Shown here: in pieces, positions 1 to 8,598 of the stretch
How the letters are laid out: the number at the start of each line of letters is the position of its first letter
Numbering within the stretch: position 1 is the first letter of the stretch
DNA from: Chlamydiota bacterium
Lineage (GTDB): Bacteria > Chlamydiota > Chlamydiia > Chlamydiales > JAAKFR01
Direction: 5' to 3'
DNA: 64,000 nucleotides
Assembly (NCBI GenBank): GCA_021772465.1
Contig: JAJFLX010000012.1
Location: 253,404-317,403, forward strand
Translations under genes and position numbers: made by a program
Notes under the pieces: model-generated
Databases searched by the model: none
Told to the model about the DNA's origin: nothing
The model's input: the letters and a program-made list of their open reading frames with translations, nothing else

Positions 1-526
1 GGGACTGCGCAGAGGGCTCGATCCCATTCCAGATGGCCATTGTGGGGATCATCGCTGCCATGATCATGTTCATCGAGGTGAACTCGGGATAGAAGGAGAT
101 TTTGAGCGCTTTGAAGTAATTCCCACCCATCATCTTTCTCATGAAAAACGATTGGAAGATGAGCAGACCAAAGAAGAACCCTGCGAGGTATTCAATTAGA
201 AATTCCCATCCCATGCCGATTTCAAAAAAGGTGATCACAAGGGCTGCTACGATGATCCCTGTTACATCACCTGCTAGGCAGTGTACCATCGATCCGAGTG
301 ACTGCTTCCAAAGCGGGGCAATGAACTGCTCATGTGTTCCAGGCATCGGCTCTTTGCAAGAGAGGAGGTAGAAAAAGAGCCCTATCGGCCCAGCGTAGAG
401 AGTGACAAGCCACCACCCCGCTTTCATAACGGGGGCCTCTGGGGTCACGGCAATCAAATCGTAGGTGATGTAGATCAGTGAGAGCCCGGTGAGTACAAAC
501 CAAAAAATCAAGATACCGTCTATCAT
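1..526 (-). CDS. DUF4396-like integral membrane protein (3' end beyond window)
   Basis: A minus-strand reading frame opens with ATG at 526 and runs without a stop to the window edge, so at least 175 residues are visible and the C-terminus is missing. The protein is very hydrophobic, with about four or five membrane segments, starting with a helix right at the N-terminus (MIDGILIFWFVLTGL). The middle carries an H-C-L-A-G-D-V-T-G-I stretch (about residue 86 on), which I associate with the DUF4396 family; that assignment is from memory and moderate. No enzymatic function can be given. It is divergent from the ankyrin gene at 693, with about 165 AT-rich bases between them that must hold both promoters. 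Confidence 0.7.
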   Translation of the reverse strand, partial: MIDGILIFWFVLTGLSLIYITYDLIAVTPEAPVMKAGWWLVTLYAGPIGLFFYLLSCKEPMPGTHEQFIAPLWKQSLGSMVHCLAGDVTGIIVAALVITFFEIGMGWEFLIEYLAGFFFGLLIFQSFFMRKMMGGNYFKALKISFYPEFTSMNMIMAAMIPTMAIWNGIEPSAQS

Positions 527-692
527 ATTCTTTTTTTAATGGAGTGGAGGCGGTAGTGCAATAAGTTTTTCAATACAGCCCATAGCTTGTAAACTAAGAC
601 TCAATTAGTTTCACACAACAAATGGTTTTATAATTGATAAAAAAACTCTATATTATATATAATCTTCATTAAATTTAAAAAAGGATGTTTTT

Positions 693-1328
693 ATGGCTCA
701 AGCTCCCGGTTCATCAGGTTTTATTCCACTGAAAGAGTGCGATCGTGTTTCAGAAGAAGGGTCTAATCCCCATGCTGAAAATGAAGGCGACGCTGCGGTC
801 GCAGCGGTTGCTTGTAGGACGCTTCCTGGGGCTCCTGAAATGCAACCAGCGGAAGTTAGGCGTGCCGATCTAATGTGGGCTGTTCGTAAGGGACGCACCG
901 AGATTGTCGAAGCTCTTTTAAGGGAAGGGGCCGATCCCAATACAACTGGGAAGGGTGCTACTGTTCTTATGAGGGCAGCTTTGCAGGGACGCGCCGAGAT
1001 TGTCAATATGCTTCTGGATGCAGGGGCTGACCCCAATATTGCGGATAAAAGGGGTTTTACCGCTCTTATGGCTGCAGCTAGTTGGAGACATGCCGTGGTT
1101 GTCAGAGCTCTTTTGGAGGAAGGAGCGGATCCCAGTGCTGCTGACGAAAAAGGTAGAACGGCTATCCAAATAGTTAAGGAAGATACGTATCTAACATCGC
1201 GTGAAATTATTAATCTGCTTTCGAGTGCTAAAGAGCTATTTGAGGCAAAGCAGAGGCAAAGGGAGAGCGATGAAACTGAGCTAGTTGATATATTCATGTC
1301 TGGAATGGGCAGACAAGGGCCCCTCTGA
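693..1328 (+). CDS. Ankyrin-repeat protein
   Basis: A 211-residue protein with about three ankyrin repeats (residues ~57-86, 88-119 and 121-152), each with the family pattern A-x-x-x-G-x-x-x-I/V-V-x-x-L-L-x-x-G-A-D-P-N. The first 50 residues are low-complexity and polar; the last 45 are charged and probably helical. There is no signal peptide or membrane segment. Ankyrin repeats bind proteins and are common in effectors of intracellular bacteria, so host targeting is possible, but the sequence alone does not show secretion. The ATG is preceded by an AAAAAAGGA-like ribosome site and an AT-rich upstream region. It is a single-gene unit, 88 bases before the respiratory cluster. Confidence 0.88.
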   Translation: MAQAPGSSGFIPLKECDRVSEEGSNPHAENEGDAAVAAVACRTLPGAPEMQPAEVRRADLMWAVRKGRTEIVEALLREGADPNTTGKGATVLMRAALQGRAEIVNMLLDAGADPNIADKRGFTALMAAASWRHAVVVRALLEEGADPSAADEKGRTAIQIVKEDTYLTSREIINLLSSAKELFEAKQRQRESDETELVDIFMSGMGRQGPL

Positions 1329-1416
1329 GGATAAAATAGGCTCACTCTAAAAATCTAATCAAAATAGTGTGGCAACTTGGGTTTCAAATTGTTAATTAAC
1401 GATTGAATCGGGTAGG

Positions 1417-3249
1417 ATGCCTCCTATGGCCGATCCGAAACGTGTACTAAGAGAACTCTACGACGTCACCATTCCCGATCTCGACTACTTCATTCGACAG
1501 ATCGATTGCCGCGACGGGTGCCCCGTTAAAACCGATGGGCGAGGCTATATGCTCGCTATCCACAACGGAAATCTTCTCGAAGGGTACAAAATTGCGCGAG
1601 GCCCCAACCCCTTTGCCTCAATTTGCGGCATCATCTGTGGCGCTCCTTGCGAGATCTCTTGCAGGCGAGATAGAGTAGACAAGACCTTGACGATTCGCGC
1701 GCAGAAGCGCTACCTCGACGAATGGTTTGGACTCGATAAGCAAGCGCACATCAAATCACTCGAATTTAGCTACGCAAGAGGAACGACAAAGCCCGAACCC
1801 AATGGAAAACGTGTCGCTTGTATCGGGGCAGGGGTTGCCTCACTTACCTGCGCACACGATCTTTTGAGGCTGGGCTATAGCGTCGATGTCTACGAGCAGA
1901 TGCCTCTTCCAGGAGGAATGCTCATCTATGGCGTGCCGAACTACCGTCTAAAAAATGAAGTCGCTCTCAACGAGTGCTCAGCAATTGAAGTGCTCGGAGC
2001 TAAGATTTTCTACAACACAAAAGTCGGACGCGACATCCTTCTCGATGAGCTTCAAGAGAAGTACGACGCTCTTTTCATCGGCAATGGTCTCTGGAAATCT
2101 CGTGAGCTCCCCCTTCCTGGCTTCGACGCTCCCGATATCATTCGAGGCATCGAATACCTGCGCGTGCTTTGTGCTGAGGGGAGGTGGAAAATTGGGAAGC
2201 AGATGGTCGTAATTGGAGGGGGAAATGTAGCCTTCGATGTGACACGCTCCTCTGTGCGCAATGGAGCAGAAAAAGTGACAATGGCGTGCATGGAGTCGCG
2301 CGATGAACAGCCGGCTGATGAGTTTGAGATTGAAGATGGAAGAGATGAGGGGATTGAGATCATCAATAGGGTAGGGCCCATTGCGGTCGAAAGAGGAGCT
2401 TCCGGACAAATCATCGGTCTTCGGGTGCAACGCGTCTCGAAACTGCTCGACTCTGAGGGGAAATTTTCTCCTGAATTTATACCTGACACCGAGTTTGTGA
2501 TCCCATGTGATACGATTGCACTCTCGATCGGTCAAGGGATGGATCAGAGCCTCTTTTATGGGTGGAAAGGAGAGCTTGATCTTGAAAGAGGGCTTATCAA
2601 AACAGAGCGAGGGACCTGCAGAACCTCTGTGGCTGGTATTTATGCTGGTGGGGATGCTGCTTTTGGCGCTGCACTTTTCATCGATGCGATCAAACATGGA
2701 CAAGAGGCGGCTCGATCGATTGACACAGATCTTCGGGGTACAAAGCCCTATCAAGAGTTTGTCGGGATGTTCATGACGATCCCTCCTATGCGCGATAAAA
2801 CCTACCTTCGTACCCCCTGGAAATTGCCTACGAGCCAGCCAGCTGAGGTGCGAAAAAATAACCTCAATATCGTAGAAAATAACTATACCCCTGAAGAGGT
2901 GCACGCTCAATCAAACAGGTGTCTGCAGTGTCACATCTCACCCGTTTTCGATGGATCGCTTTGTATCAAATGCAACGGGTGCGTCGATGTCTGTCCAACA
3001 AATTGCCTCAAGCAGGTACCTCTTTCGATGATGAATCTCGATCTTGCCGAAGGGAATTTGCGCCGAGCTGTCGACAACTACTATGGGATCGATTCGGCCT
3101 CCATTGATCCCGTAGAGCTGGATCATATTGGAACCGCCATGTTAAAAGATGAGGATCTTTGTATCCGCTGCGGTCTTTGCGCAGAGAAATGTCCGACACA
3201 AGCGGTGACAATGGATGTGATGAACTACTCCTACAGGTGGATCGGTTAA
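1417..3249 (+). CDS. GltD-like FAD/NAD(P) oxidoreductase with 4Fe-4S clusters
   Basis: A 610-residue soluble flavoprotein. The N-terminal ~110 residues have the cysteine-rich Fe-S domain of glutamate synthase small subunit/dihydropyrimidine dehydrogenase (D-C-x-x-G-C-P-V, then C-G-x-I-C-x-x-P-C-E-x-x-C). An FAD-binding G-A-G-V-A-S loop lies near residue 133 and an NAD(P)-binding G-G-G-N-V-A loop near 266. The C-terminus adds a ferredoxin domain with cysteine groups at ~501-520 and ~581-594 (C-I-R-C-G-L-C-x-x-x-C-P). No GltB partner is nearby. It leads the bc/cbb3 cluster and its stop abuts the next start, so it may feed NAD(P)H electrons to quinone or a cytochrome; that role is inferred. A second ATG at 1426 is an alternative start. 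Confidence 0.88.
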   Translation: MPPMADPKRVLRELYDVTIPDLDYFIRQIDCRDGCPVKTDGRGYMLAIHNGNLLEGYKIARGPNPFASICGIICGAPCEISCRRDRVDKTLTIRAQKRYLDEWFGLDKQAHIKSLEFSYARGTTKPEPNGKRVACIGAGVASLTCAHDLLRLGYSVDVYEQMPLPGGMLIYGVPNYRLKNEVALNECSAIEVLGAKIFYNTKVGRDILLDELQEKYDALFIGNGLWKSRELPLPGFDAPDIIRGIEYLRVLCAEGRWKIGKQMVVIGGGNVAFDVTRSSVRNGAEKVTMACMESRDEQPADEFEIEDGRDEGIEIINRVGPIAVERGASGQIIGLRVQRVSKLLDSEGKFSPEFIPDTEFVIPCDTIALSIGQGMDQSLFYGWKGELDLERGLIKTERGTCRTSVAGIYAGGDAAFGAALFIDAIKHGQEAARSIDTDLRGTKPYQEFVGMFMTIPPMRDKTYLRTPWKLPTSQPAEVRKNNLNIVENNYTPEEVHAQSNRCLQCHISPVFDGSLCIKCNGCVDVCPTNCLKQVPLSMMNLDLAEGNLRRAVDNYYGIDSASIDPVELDHIGTAMLKDEDLCIRCGLCAEKCPTQAVTMDVMNYSYRWIG

Positions 3250-3387
3250 ATGGAGATAATCGGTTTTTTACTTCTCGCTCTTTTTGGGGGGGTAATCGGT
3301 GTAGTTGTTTTCATATTTGCTATGAAGAAAGGACAATTTGAAGATCCAGAGGATCCGAAGTATCAAATGTTTCGAGATGAGGAGTAA
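3250..3387 (+). CDS. ccoS: CcoS-like small membrane protein
   Basis: A 45-residue peptide starting directly after the preceding stop and ending in an ATG overlap with the Rieske gene at 3387. One N-terminal membrane helix (residues ~3-25, [20 protein letters not shown]) is followed by a short acidic tail with the pattern [11 protein letters not shown]. That architecture is typical of CcoS/FixS, the small protein needed for cofactor insertion into cbb3 oxidases, usually written as a helix followed by G-Q-F-D-D-x-x-x-P. The placement in a cluster that also encodes CcoN and a CcoO-like subunit supports the call. Size, topology and tail fit well, but so short a sequence cannot be assigned with certainty. 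Confidence 0.75.
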   Translation: MEIIGFLLLALFGGVIGVVVFIFAMKKGQFEDPEDPKYQMFRDEE

Positions 3388-3887
3388 TGCCAAAATATCG
3401 CAATAGTCTTCGAGTGGTAAACAAGAAAAAAATTTCCAGACGGCGCTTTGTCGCCCTCGTAGGGTGGGGCGCTGTCGCAGGTGTTGGAGGGATGCTTGGG
3501 GCTGCCATGCTCGGCTACCTCTATCCGAACGCATTGAAAATTCCTCCCAGCATTTTTTCGATCGGACGCCCTGAAGATGTGCTCACATCAGAAGGGAGGG
3601 TTTTCATTCCGAAACAGAAAACATTTGTAGAGGTCTCTAGAGGGAAAGTGCGATGCATGACAGCGATTTGCACCCATCTTGGATGCACAGTCAACTCTGT
3701 AGAAACGGGTTTTAAGTGCCCTTGCCACGGATCAACTTACGATATTGATGGTCGTAACACCGGAGGGCCGGCCCCCTCTCCTTTAATTTATTACCGCGTT
3801 TACAGAGGGGCCGCAGGCGATTTGCTCGTCGATAAGAGTCAAGTGATTCAGGTGCCACGCGAGGCGTGGTATACACCCACGGTTTGA
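3387..3887 (+). CDS. Rieske [2Fe-2S] iron-sulfur protein of a bc-type complex
   Basis: A 166-residue protein with both Rieske cluster motifs: C-T-H-L-G-C at residues 95-100 and C-P-C-H-G-S at 111-116, giving two Cys and two His ligands plus the disulfide pair. The N-terminus has an R-R-R-F run at 18-21 followed by a hydrophobic glycine/alanine-rich helix, a plausible twin-arginine signal-anchor. tatA and tatC lie elsewhere in this window (14.4-15.3 kb), so the export route is available. It passes electrons from quinol at cytochrome b to c-type haem. Start overlaps the CcoS-like stop (TAATG) and cytochrome b begins five bases after its end, so these are translated as a unit. Confidence 0.95.
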   Translation: MPKYRNSLRVVNKKKISRRRFVALVGWGAVAGVGGMLGAAMLGYLYPNALKIPPSIFSIGRPEDVLTSEGRVFIPKQKTFVEVSRGKVRCMTAICTHLGCTVNSVETGFKCPCHGSTYDIDGRNTGGPAPSPLIYYRVYRGAAGDLLVDKSQVIQVPREAWYTPTV

Positions 3888-3891
3888 GATC

Positions 3892-5220
3892 ATGGCAACA
3901 TTTAAAGGAAATAAAAAACCCTCTTTTTTAGAGCAGATCGAAACCTTCCCCGCACGTTTTCTCCGCTCGATTTTCCGTCACAACTATCCGAATAATGACG
4001 TCGATCGCTCTGAGATTATCTTTAAGAACTTCTTCCTTCATATCCATCCGGTCAAATGCCATAAAACCGTGGTCGATCCTTTCCACACACTAGGTCTTGG
4101 AACCATCACGGCTTCTCTTTTTTTTCTTCTTGTAATCACCGGTGTCGTGTTGATGTTTTTCTACGTTCCTGCAGTCGACAGAGCCTACGATATTTTGGTC
4201 GATTGGCTCGATACGACACCTTTTGCTATGATGTGGCGCAATGTGCACCGTTGGAGTGCGCAGCTGATGGTTCTGTTTGTCTTTTTGCACATGAGCCGTG
4301 TGTTCTACATGGGAGCGTATAAAGGGGAGAGGAAATTCAACTGGGTGGTTGGGGTGATGCTCATGGTCACTGTCCTCTTTCTTTCGTTTACCGGCTATTT
4401 GCTCCCCTGGGATCAGCTTGCATTTTGGGCCATCACTGTGGGTTCAGAAATTGCAGGCTACGTGCCTGGCATACCGGGGATGCAATACAATATTAACAAA
4501 TTGATGCTGCTCGGCTCGACGACAGTGGGTCAAGATGCGTTGATACGCTTCTACGTCTTGCATGTGATGGTCCTCCCCCTTTTAACGGGGACCCTTATAG
4601 GGGTGCACTTTTGGCGGATCCGAAAAGATGGGGGGCTTGCCCGCCCCCCGGATAAGTGGCGCCCCGACCCCTACCGCGTGGTCCAACGATCTGATACAAA
4701 AGAGTCCTTTGCACCAGGTGTGAAGCGCACTTATGGACTTATGGAACTCGTGCGAGGAGATTGCCCGGCTGTCGATAGAGGACCTGAGAATTACATCTTC
4801 AGCTGGCCTCATCTCTTGCGCGCAGAGCTCGTCGTTTTCTTGGCTATGACAGCAGCGGTTCTTTTGCTCTCACTTTTCATTGATGCCCCTCTTGAAGAGA
4901 TCGCCAATCCGACCAAACCGACGAATCCAGCCAAAGCTCCCTGGTATTTTTTAGGTCTCCAAGAAATGGTCTCTTACAATGCCTTCTGGGGTGGGGTTGC
5001 CGTGCCAACACTGATCATCGTTGGCCTCGCGCTCATCCCTTACTTTGATCGCAACCCTTATGGAGAGGGAGTGTGGTTCCATCGCAGTCGCTACTTTGCT
5101 ATCTTTCTCTACACCGCATTTATGAGCTTTCAAGGTTTTCTCGTGATAGTCGGGGTTTTCTTCAGAGGACCGAACTGGGCGTGGATCTGGCCATGGACTG
5201 AAAATTTTGCGAGGCACTAA
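3892..5220 (+). CDS. Cytochrome b of a bc-type quinol oxidising complex (b6 plus subunit IV fused)
   Basis: A 442-residue polytopic protein holding the two b haems. Ligand histidines are H119/H133 and H224/H239; the 14 and 15 spacings fit cytochrome b6 rather than mitochondrial cytochrome b. The C-terminal third corresponds to subunit IV, so both parts are in one chain. At the quinol-oxidation site the usual P-E-W-Y is A-P-W-Y (349-352), with the conserved glutamate absent and a Glu four residues on from F-L-G-L-Q. By eye, the place of the chloroplast b6 cysteine that binds the extra c-type haem is a threonine (T66). It sits between the Rieske and multihaem genes, with its stop adjoining the next ATG. 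Confidence 0.94.
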   Translation: MATFKGNKKPSFLEQIETFPARFLRSIFRHNYPNNDVDRSEIIFKNFFLHIHPVKCHKTVVDPFHTLGLGTITASLFFLLVITGVVLMFFYVPAVDRAYDILVDWLDTTPFAMMWRNVHRWSAQLMVLFVFLHMSRVFYMGAYKGERKFNWVVGVMLMVTVLFLSFTGYLLPWDQLAFWAITVGSEIAGYVPGIPGMQYNINKLMLLGSTTVGQDALIRFYVLHVMVLPLLTGTLIGVHFWRIRKDGGLARPPDKWRPDPYRVVQRSDTKESFAPGVKRTYGLMELVRGDCPAVDRGPENYIFSWPHLLRAELVVFLAMTAAVLLLSLFIDAPLEEIANPTKPTNPAKAPWYFLGLQEMVSYNAFWGGVAVPTLIIVGLALIPYFDRNPYGEGVWFHRSRYFAIFLYTAFMSFQGFLVIVGVFFRGPNWAWIWPWTENFARH

Positions 5221-8200
5221 ATGAAGCGAGAAGAGGCCTATCAATTTTCTCTGCTTTTTTTCGCCTTTCTCGTCGTCTTTGGTATCGGTGTTTTTGTCTA
5301 CAAAGAGCTTTTCCCCGATTACAAAGTTTACCAAGAGACCTACAAAGAGCTTGAAGCGATTCGCGGCTCAATCATTCATGAAGAGCCGCCTCCCTACCAG
5401 GTCGGGATCAAGCAGATCTTAATTCCAACTGAAGGGGGAGGGCCTGAGCTCATCGATCGCTGCATCAGCTGCCATGTGGCTATGGATCTTCCCCATTTCT
5501 CCCCTTTGCATGTCGCTCGAGATGTGAACGATCAAGTGGTCATCGATGCGAATGGAAAACCTCTTCTTGAACCCAACCCCGACTACGTGTGGTCGCAGGT
5601 TGAGGATCCCGAGCTCAAACAGCCCCATCTCGTGAAGGCGCTTCAGATGCACCCCCTAATTGGGGATGAGACGGTCCCTTTTCAGTACCACCCTATGGAG
5701 GAGTATGGATGCACGACTTGTCATAGCGGCAATGGGCGCGCACTTGTCGCAAAAAGGGCGCATGGGGCGGTCTACGATGGAGAGTATGAGCCTGCATATG
5801 ATGGAGGGAAGCCACAGTTTACAGAAATTGATCCTGAAAATGACCCCCCTTTTGCACGCATGTACAACGAAAAGCCAGGCCATGAGCTGGCATTTCAAAC
5901 GACTCCCATTTTAGCAGGGGATCTGATCGTCGCGAAGTGCGTGCAATGCCACCTTCCCGCGAGTAGTGAGGTGCAAGCTGTGATCGATAAGGTCGAGTAT
6001 TTCACCGACCAGAAAACCGAGCAGCTCGAAATGATCAAGCAGGGGATCGAACACGATAAAGCGGCTTTACTTAGCCTGCTTCAGCTCCGAAAGAGTCTTG
6101 AGCTACGTGGGCGAGAGGGGACACTCGATTGGCTAGATGAGAAGTTAACCGACTATCACCTCTCTTCTGACGAAATTGATGCATTTGAAGGGCAGCGCAC
6201 CTTCTTAGCCTCACATTCTCAGGCTCTACCGGCCATTGAAGAGCAGCTCACACGGATCACGGGCTCAAAAGAGGTCAGTGAGGAGCTGCTGCAACGTGCA
6301 CTTGAAACCGATCCTATCGAGGAGTTGGCTCATTCGTTTGAAGGGGGATCGATTGAAGCAAAGCGGGTCCAGCTTCTCGAAGGGGAGCAGAGACTTGCCC
6401 TCGCGCAGAGTGCCACCCCTCAACCTGCCGATTTGAAAGGGCTCGAAACACCTGTCGATAAATTGATCGTCAATTACGAGCGAGGCAAAGAGCTCTTCAT
6501 CTCTCAGGCGTGTTACGCTTGTCACCGCATTGATGGTTTTTCTAGATCAAGTGTCGGTCCTGAGCTCACCAAAGCGGGCTTGAGCTATCCTTGGTACATC
6601 AAAGAGTCCATTGTCTGGCCTCAAGCTGATCTCCCTTCGTCAACGATGCCCAATTTCCGTCTCGATCACGAAGAACTCTCTGATTTAATGACATTTTTGA
6701 TGGCGCAAACAGGTCAGACCAAAGCGATATCTGAAGTCGATCATCAGATTTCGATGAGAGAGTGGGAGGGGGGGGCTAAAATGCCGTGGGAGAGGCGCGT
6801 CCCCCCAGAGTTAATAGAGGATGTGGAGGCTGGGATGCGGGTCTACGCATCGGAAGGATGCGCAGCGTGCCACAAACTCGAAGGGTTTGAAAGCTCTGTG
6901 CAGCTAGTAAGTGGAGATGAAGAGTGGTTCTACCGAACAATCCCCGAGCAGATTCCCGGTTCAAAACTCGCTGAGGTTCTCAAAACTCGAGCTGCCGAGA
7001 TTGATGCTCACATCGAGAAAAGCGACTCCAAAAAGGGGATGCTAGAAGAGCTTGAAGCGCAATTTCCAGGATTGATCGAGGGATTTTATACGAATTTTAA
7101 GTTTGCCTCGCGTGTGCCTGGAGTGGATCTAGAGAGGCTCCATCGAGTTTTGATGGTCTACATCGAAGAGTACGGACTTGGGCGCGACATTGCTCCTCAC
7201 CTCAACTGGTCGGGAGTTTATCGAGATGATGCGTGGCTCATGGGACATTTCAAAGATCCCACAGCGTATACCGCGAAGTCCATTATGCCAGTGATGCCCT
7301 TCGATGAGACAAAATTTTACCAACTCACTCACCTCCTGCATGCTTTGGGAGAGAAAAATCGAAATGAGTTACGTGAAATTTGGGATCGAGAGGGGTTCAA
7401 TCCTCCTCTCGCTTTTGAGCTTCTCTGTAGCACGTGCCATGGCCTTCAAAGACAAGGAAACGGGATCATCAGCGAGTGGATCTATCCGATCCCTAAAAAT
7501 CTTCGCAACCCTGTTTTTTTAAGGCAGCTAACTAAAGAGCAAGCGATTCAATCCATTCAACATGGGGTGAAGGGGACGCCGATGCCTCCTTGGGGGGAGA
7601 GAGCTCCTGAGGTGAGTGGTGGCCCGGTTCTAGACTCGCGTGAGGTGAAGCAGCTGGTCAACTGGCTCTATCAAGGGTTGCCTCATGAGCGGACATCCCT
7701 CGCTCAAAGGGAAGGGGCAAAATGGCATTACTACCCAGAAGATGTGATTGAAGAGATGAAAAACGAGGGCGAGCTTCTCGCCCCCAACCCTTCTGTAGCT
7801 CAGTTTTTTGAGGTGAGACCGAACCCGTCTGGTGGCCCCGAAAAAGAGCTCTTTTACATTCGCGACCTCTACTATACCCCCGAAAATCTCGCAGCTGGGG
7901 AGGCCTACTATCAAGTGAATTGTGCCACGTGCCATGGAGCAGATGGGGGAGGGACGGGCTTGCGTGCGAGTTCGATGATTGAAGCCAAACCGCGGATGCT
8001 CACGAACCTCCCCTGGCTGAGCTCACGAGATGACTTGCGACTTTTGCGCTCAATCAAATATGGGGTGCATGGGACGGCCATGATCCCTTGGGGTGATCAG
8101 ACTACAGCAAGACAACGGATGCAGCTGGTCATGTATATCCGAGATTTGACCCGCACTCAGGTGCTCAGCAATGAGCTCGAGTCTGTGCTTTTCGATCACT

Positions 8201-8598
8201 TTGATCGACGGATCCTTGATCTTTACACCGATGAGAAGGCGCCGCAGCAAGTTATAGACCTACTTCAAGACGAAAGGAGACACTTTAGGGCAGTGGGAGT
8301 GCAGTTGATTGCAGCCGGTCTTCCAAAGGAGGAGGTTGGAATCTATTTCGAACTGATTCGCGCACCAGAAGATAAAGAGCTCTTCGAGATGCTTCTAGAC
8401 TACCTCGATGTGCGTATCGAAGGGTATACTCATCAAATTGAAATCGAAGAGGGCAAACTAGATTATCCCGATCGAGGCAAAAAAATTGGGCAGCTTCTGC
8501 AAGCGAGAGGCACATTCATCAACCTCAGAACAAAGCTAGTCGTCCAACTAGCTGATGCAAAAAAGCTCCGAGAAAAAAGGCAAAAGATCTATGGCTGA
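5221..8598 (+). CDS. Giant heptahaem cytochrome c, membrane anchored
   Basis: A 1125-residue protein with one N-terminal membrane helix (residues ~8-30) and an otherwise extracytoplasmic chain. Seven CxxCH haem-binding sites start at C81, C164, C240, C431, C547, C736 and C901. The spacing suggests paired-haem N-terminal modules followed by four single-haem cytochrome c domains, with methionine ligands such as in S-T-M-P-N (after haem 4), S-I-M-P-V (after 5), T-P-M-P-P (after 6) and T-A-M-I-P (after 7). The last ~150 residues are haem-free and helical. It lies between cytochrome b and CcoN and probably carries electrons between them, replacing both cytochrome c1 and a mobile carrier; this is inference. 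It overlaps ccoN by eight bases. Confidence 0.9.
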   Translation: MKREEAYQFSLLFFAFLVVFGIGVFVYKELFPDYKVYQETYKELEAIRGSIIHEEPPPYQVGIKQILIPTEGGGPELIDRCISCHVAMDLPHFSPLHVARDVNDQVVIDANGKPLLEPNPDYVWSQVEDPELKQPHLVKALQMHPLIGDETVPFQYHPMEEYGCTTCHSGNGRALVAKRAHGAVYDGEYEPAYDGGKPQFTEIDPENDPPFARMYNEKPGHELAFQTTPILAGDLIVAKCVQCHLPASSEVQAVIDKVEYFTDQKTEQLEMIKQGIEHDKAALLSLLQLRKSLELRGREGTLDWLDEKLTDYHLSSDEIDAFEGQRTFLASHSQALPAIEEQLTRITGSKEVSEELLQRALETDPIEELAHSFEGGSIEAKRVQLLEGEQRLALAQSATPQPADLKGLETPVDKLIVNYERGKELFISQACYACHRIDGFSRSSVGPELTKAGLSYPWYIKESIVWPQADLPSSTMPNFRLDHEELSDLMTFLMAQTGQTKAISEVDHQISMREWEGGAKMPWERRVPPELIEDVEAGMRVYASEGCAACHKLEGFESSVQLVSGDEEWFYRTIPEQIPGSKLAEVLKTRAAEIDAHIEKSDSKKGMLEELEAQFPGLIEGFYTNFKFASRVPGVDLERLHRVLMVYIEEYGLGRDIAPHLNWSGVYRDDAWLMGHFKDPTAYTAKSIMPVMPFDETKFYQLTHLLHALGEKNRNELREIWDREGFNPPLAFELLCSTCHGLQRQGNGIISEWIYPIPKNLRNPVFLRQLTKEQAIQSIQHGVKGTPMPPWGERAPEVSGGPVLDSREVKQLVNWLYQGLPHERTSLAQREGAKWHYYPEDVIEEMKNEGELLAPNPSVAQFFEVRPNPSGGPEKELFYIRDLYYTPENLAAGEAYYQVNCATCHGADGGGTGLRASSMIEAKPRMLTNLPWLSSRDDLRLLRSIKYGVHGTAMIPWGDQTTARQRMQLVMYIRDLTRTQVLSNELESVLFDHFDRRILDLYTDEKAPQQVIDLLQDERRHFRAVGVQLIAAGLPKEEVGIYFELIRAPEDKELFEMLLDYLDVRIEGYTHQIEIEEGKLDYPDRGKKIGQLLQARGTFINLRTKLVVQLADAKKLREKRQKIYG

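Noticed and set aside
698..1345. Open frame opposite the ankyrin gene
   Set aside because: Composition is an antisense shadow, with no ribosome site; the plus-strand frame has clear ankyrin repeats.
1978..2910. 310-residue open frame opposite the GltD-like gene
   Set aside because: It lies entirely inside a gene with intact cofactor motifs, and its own sequence shows no domain.
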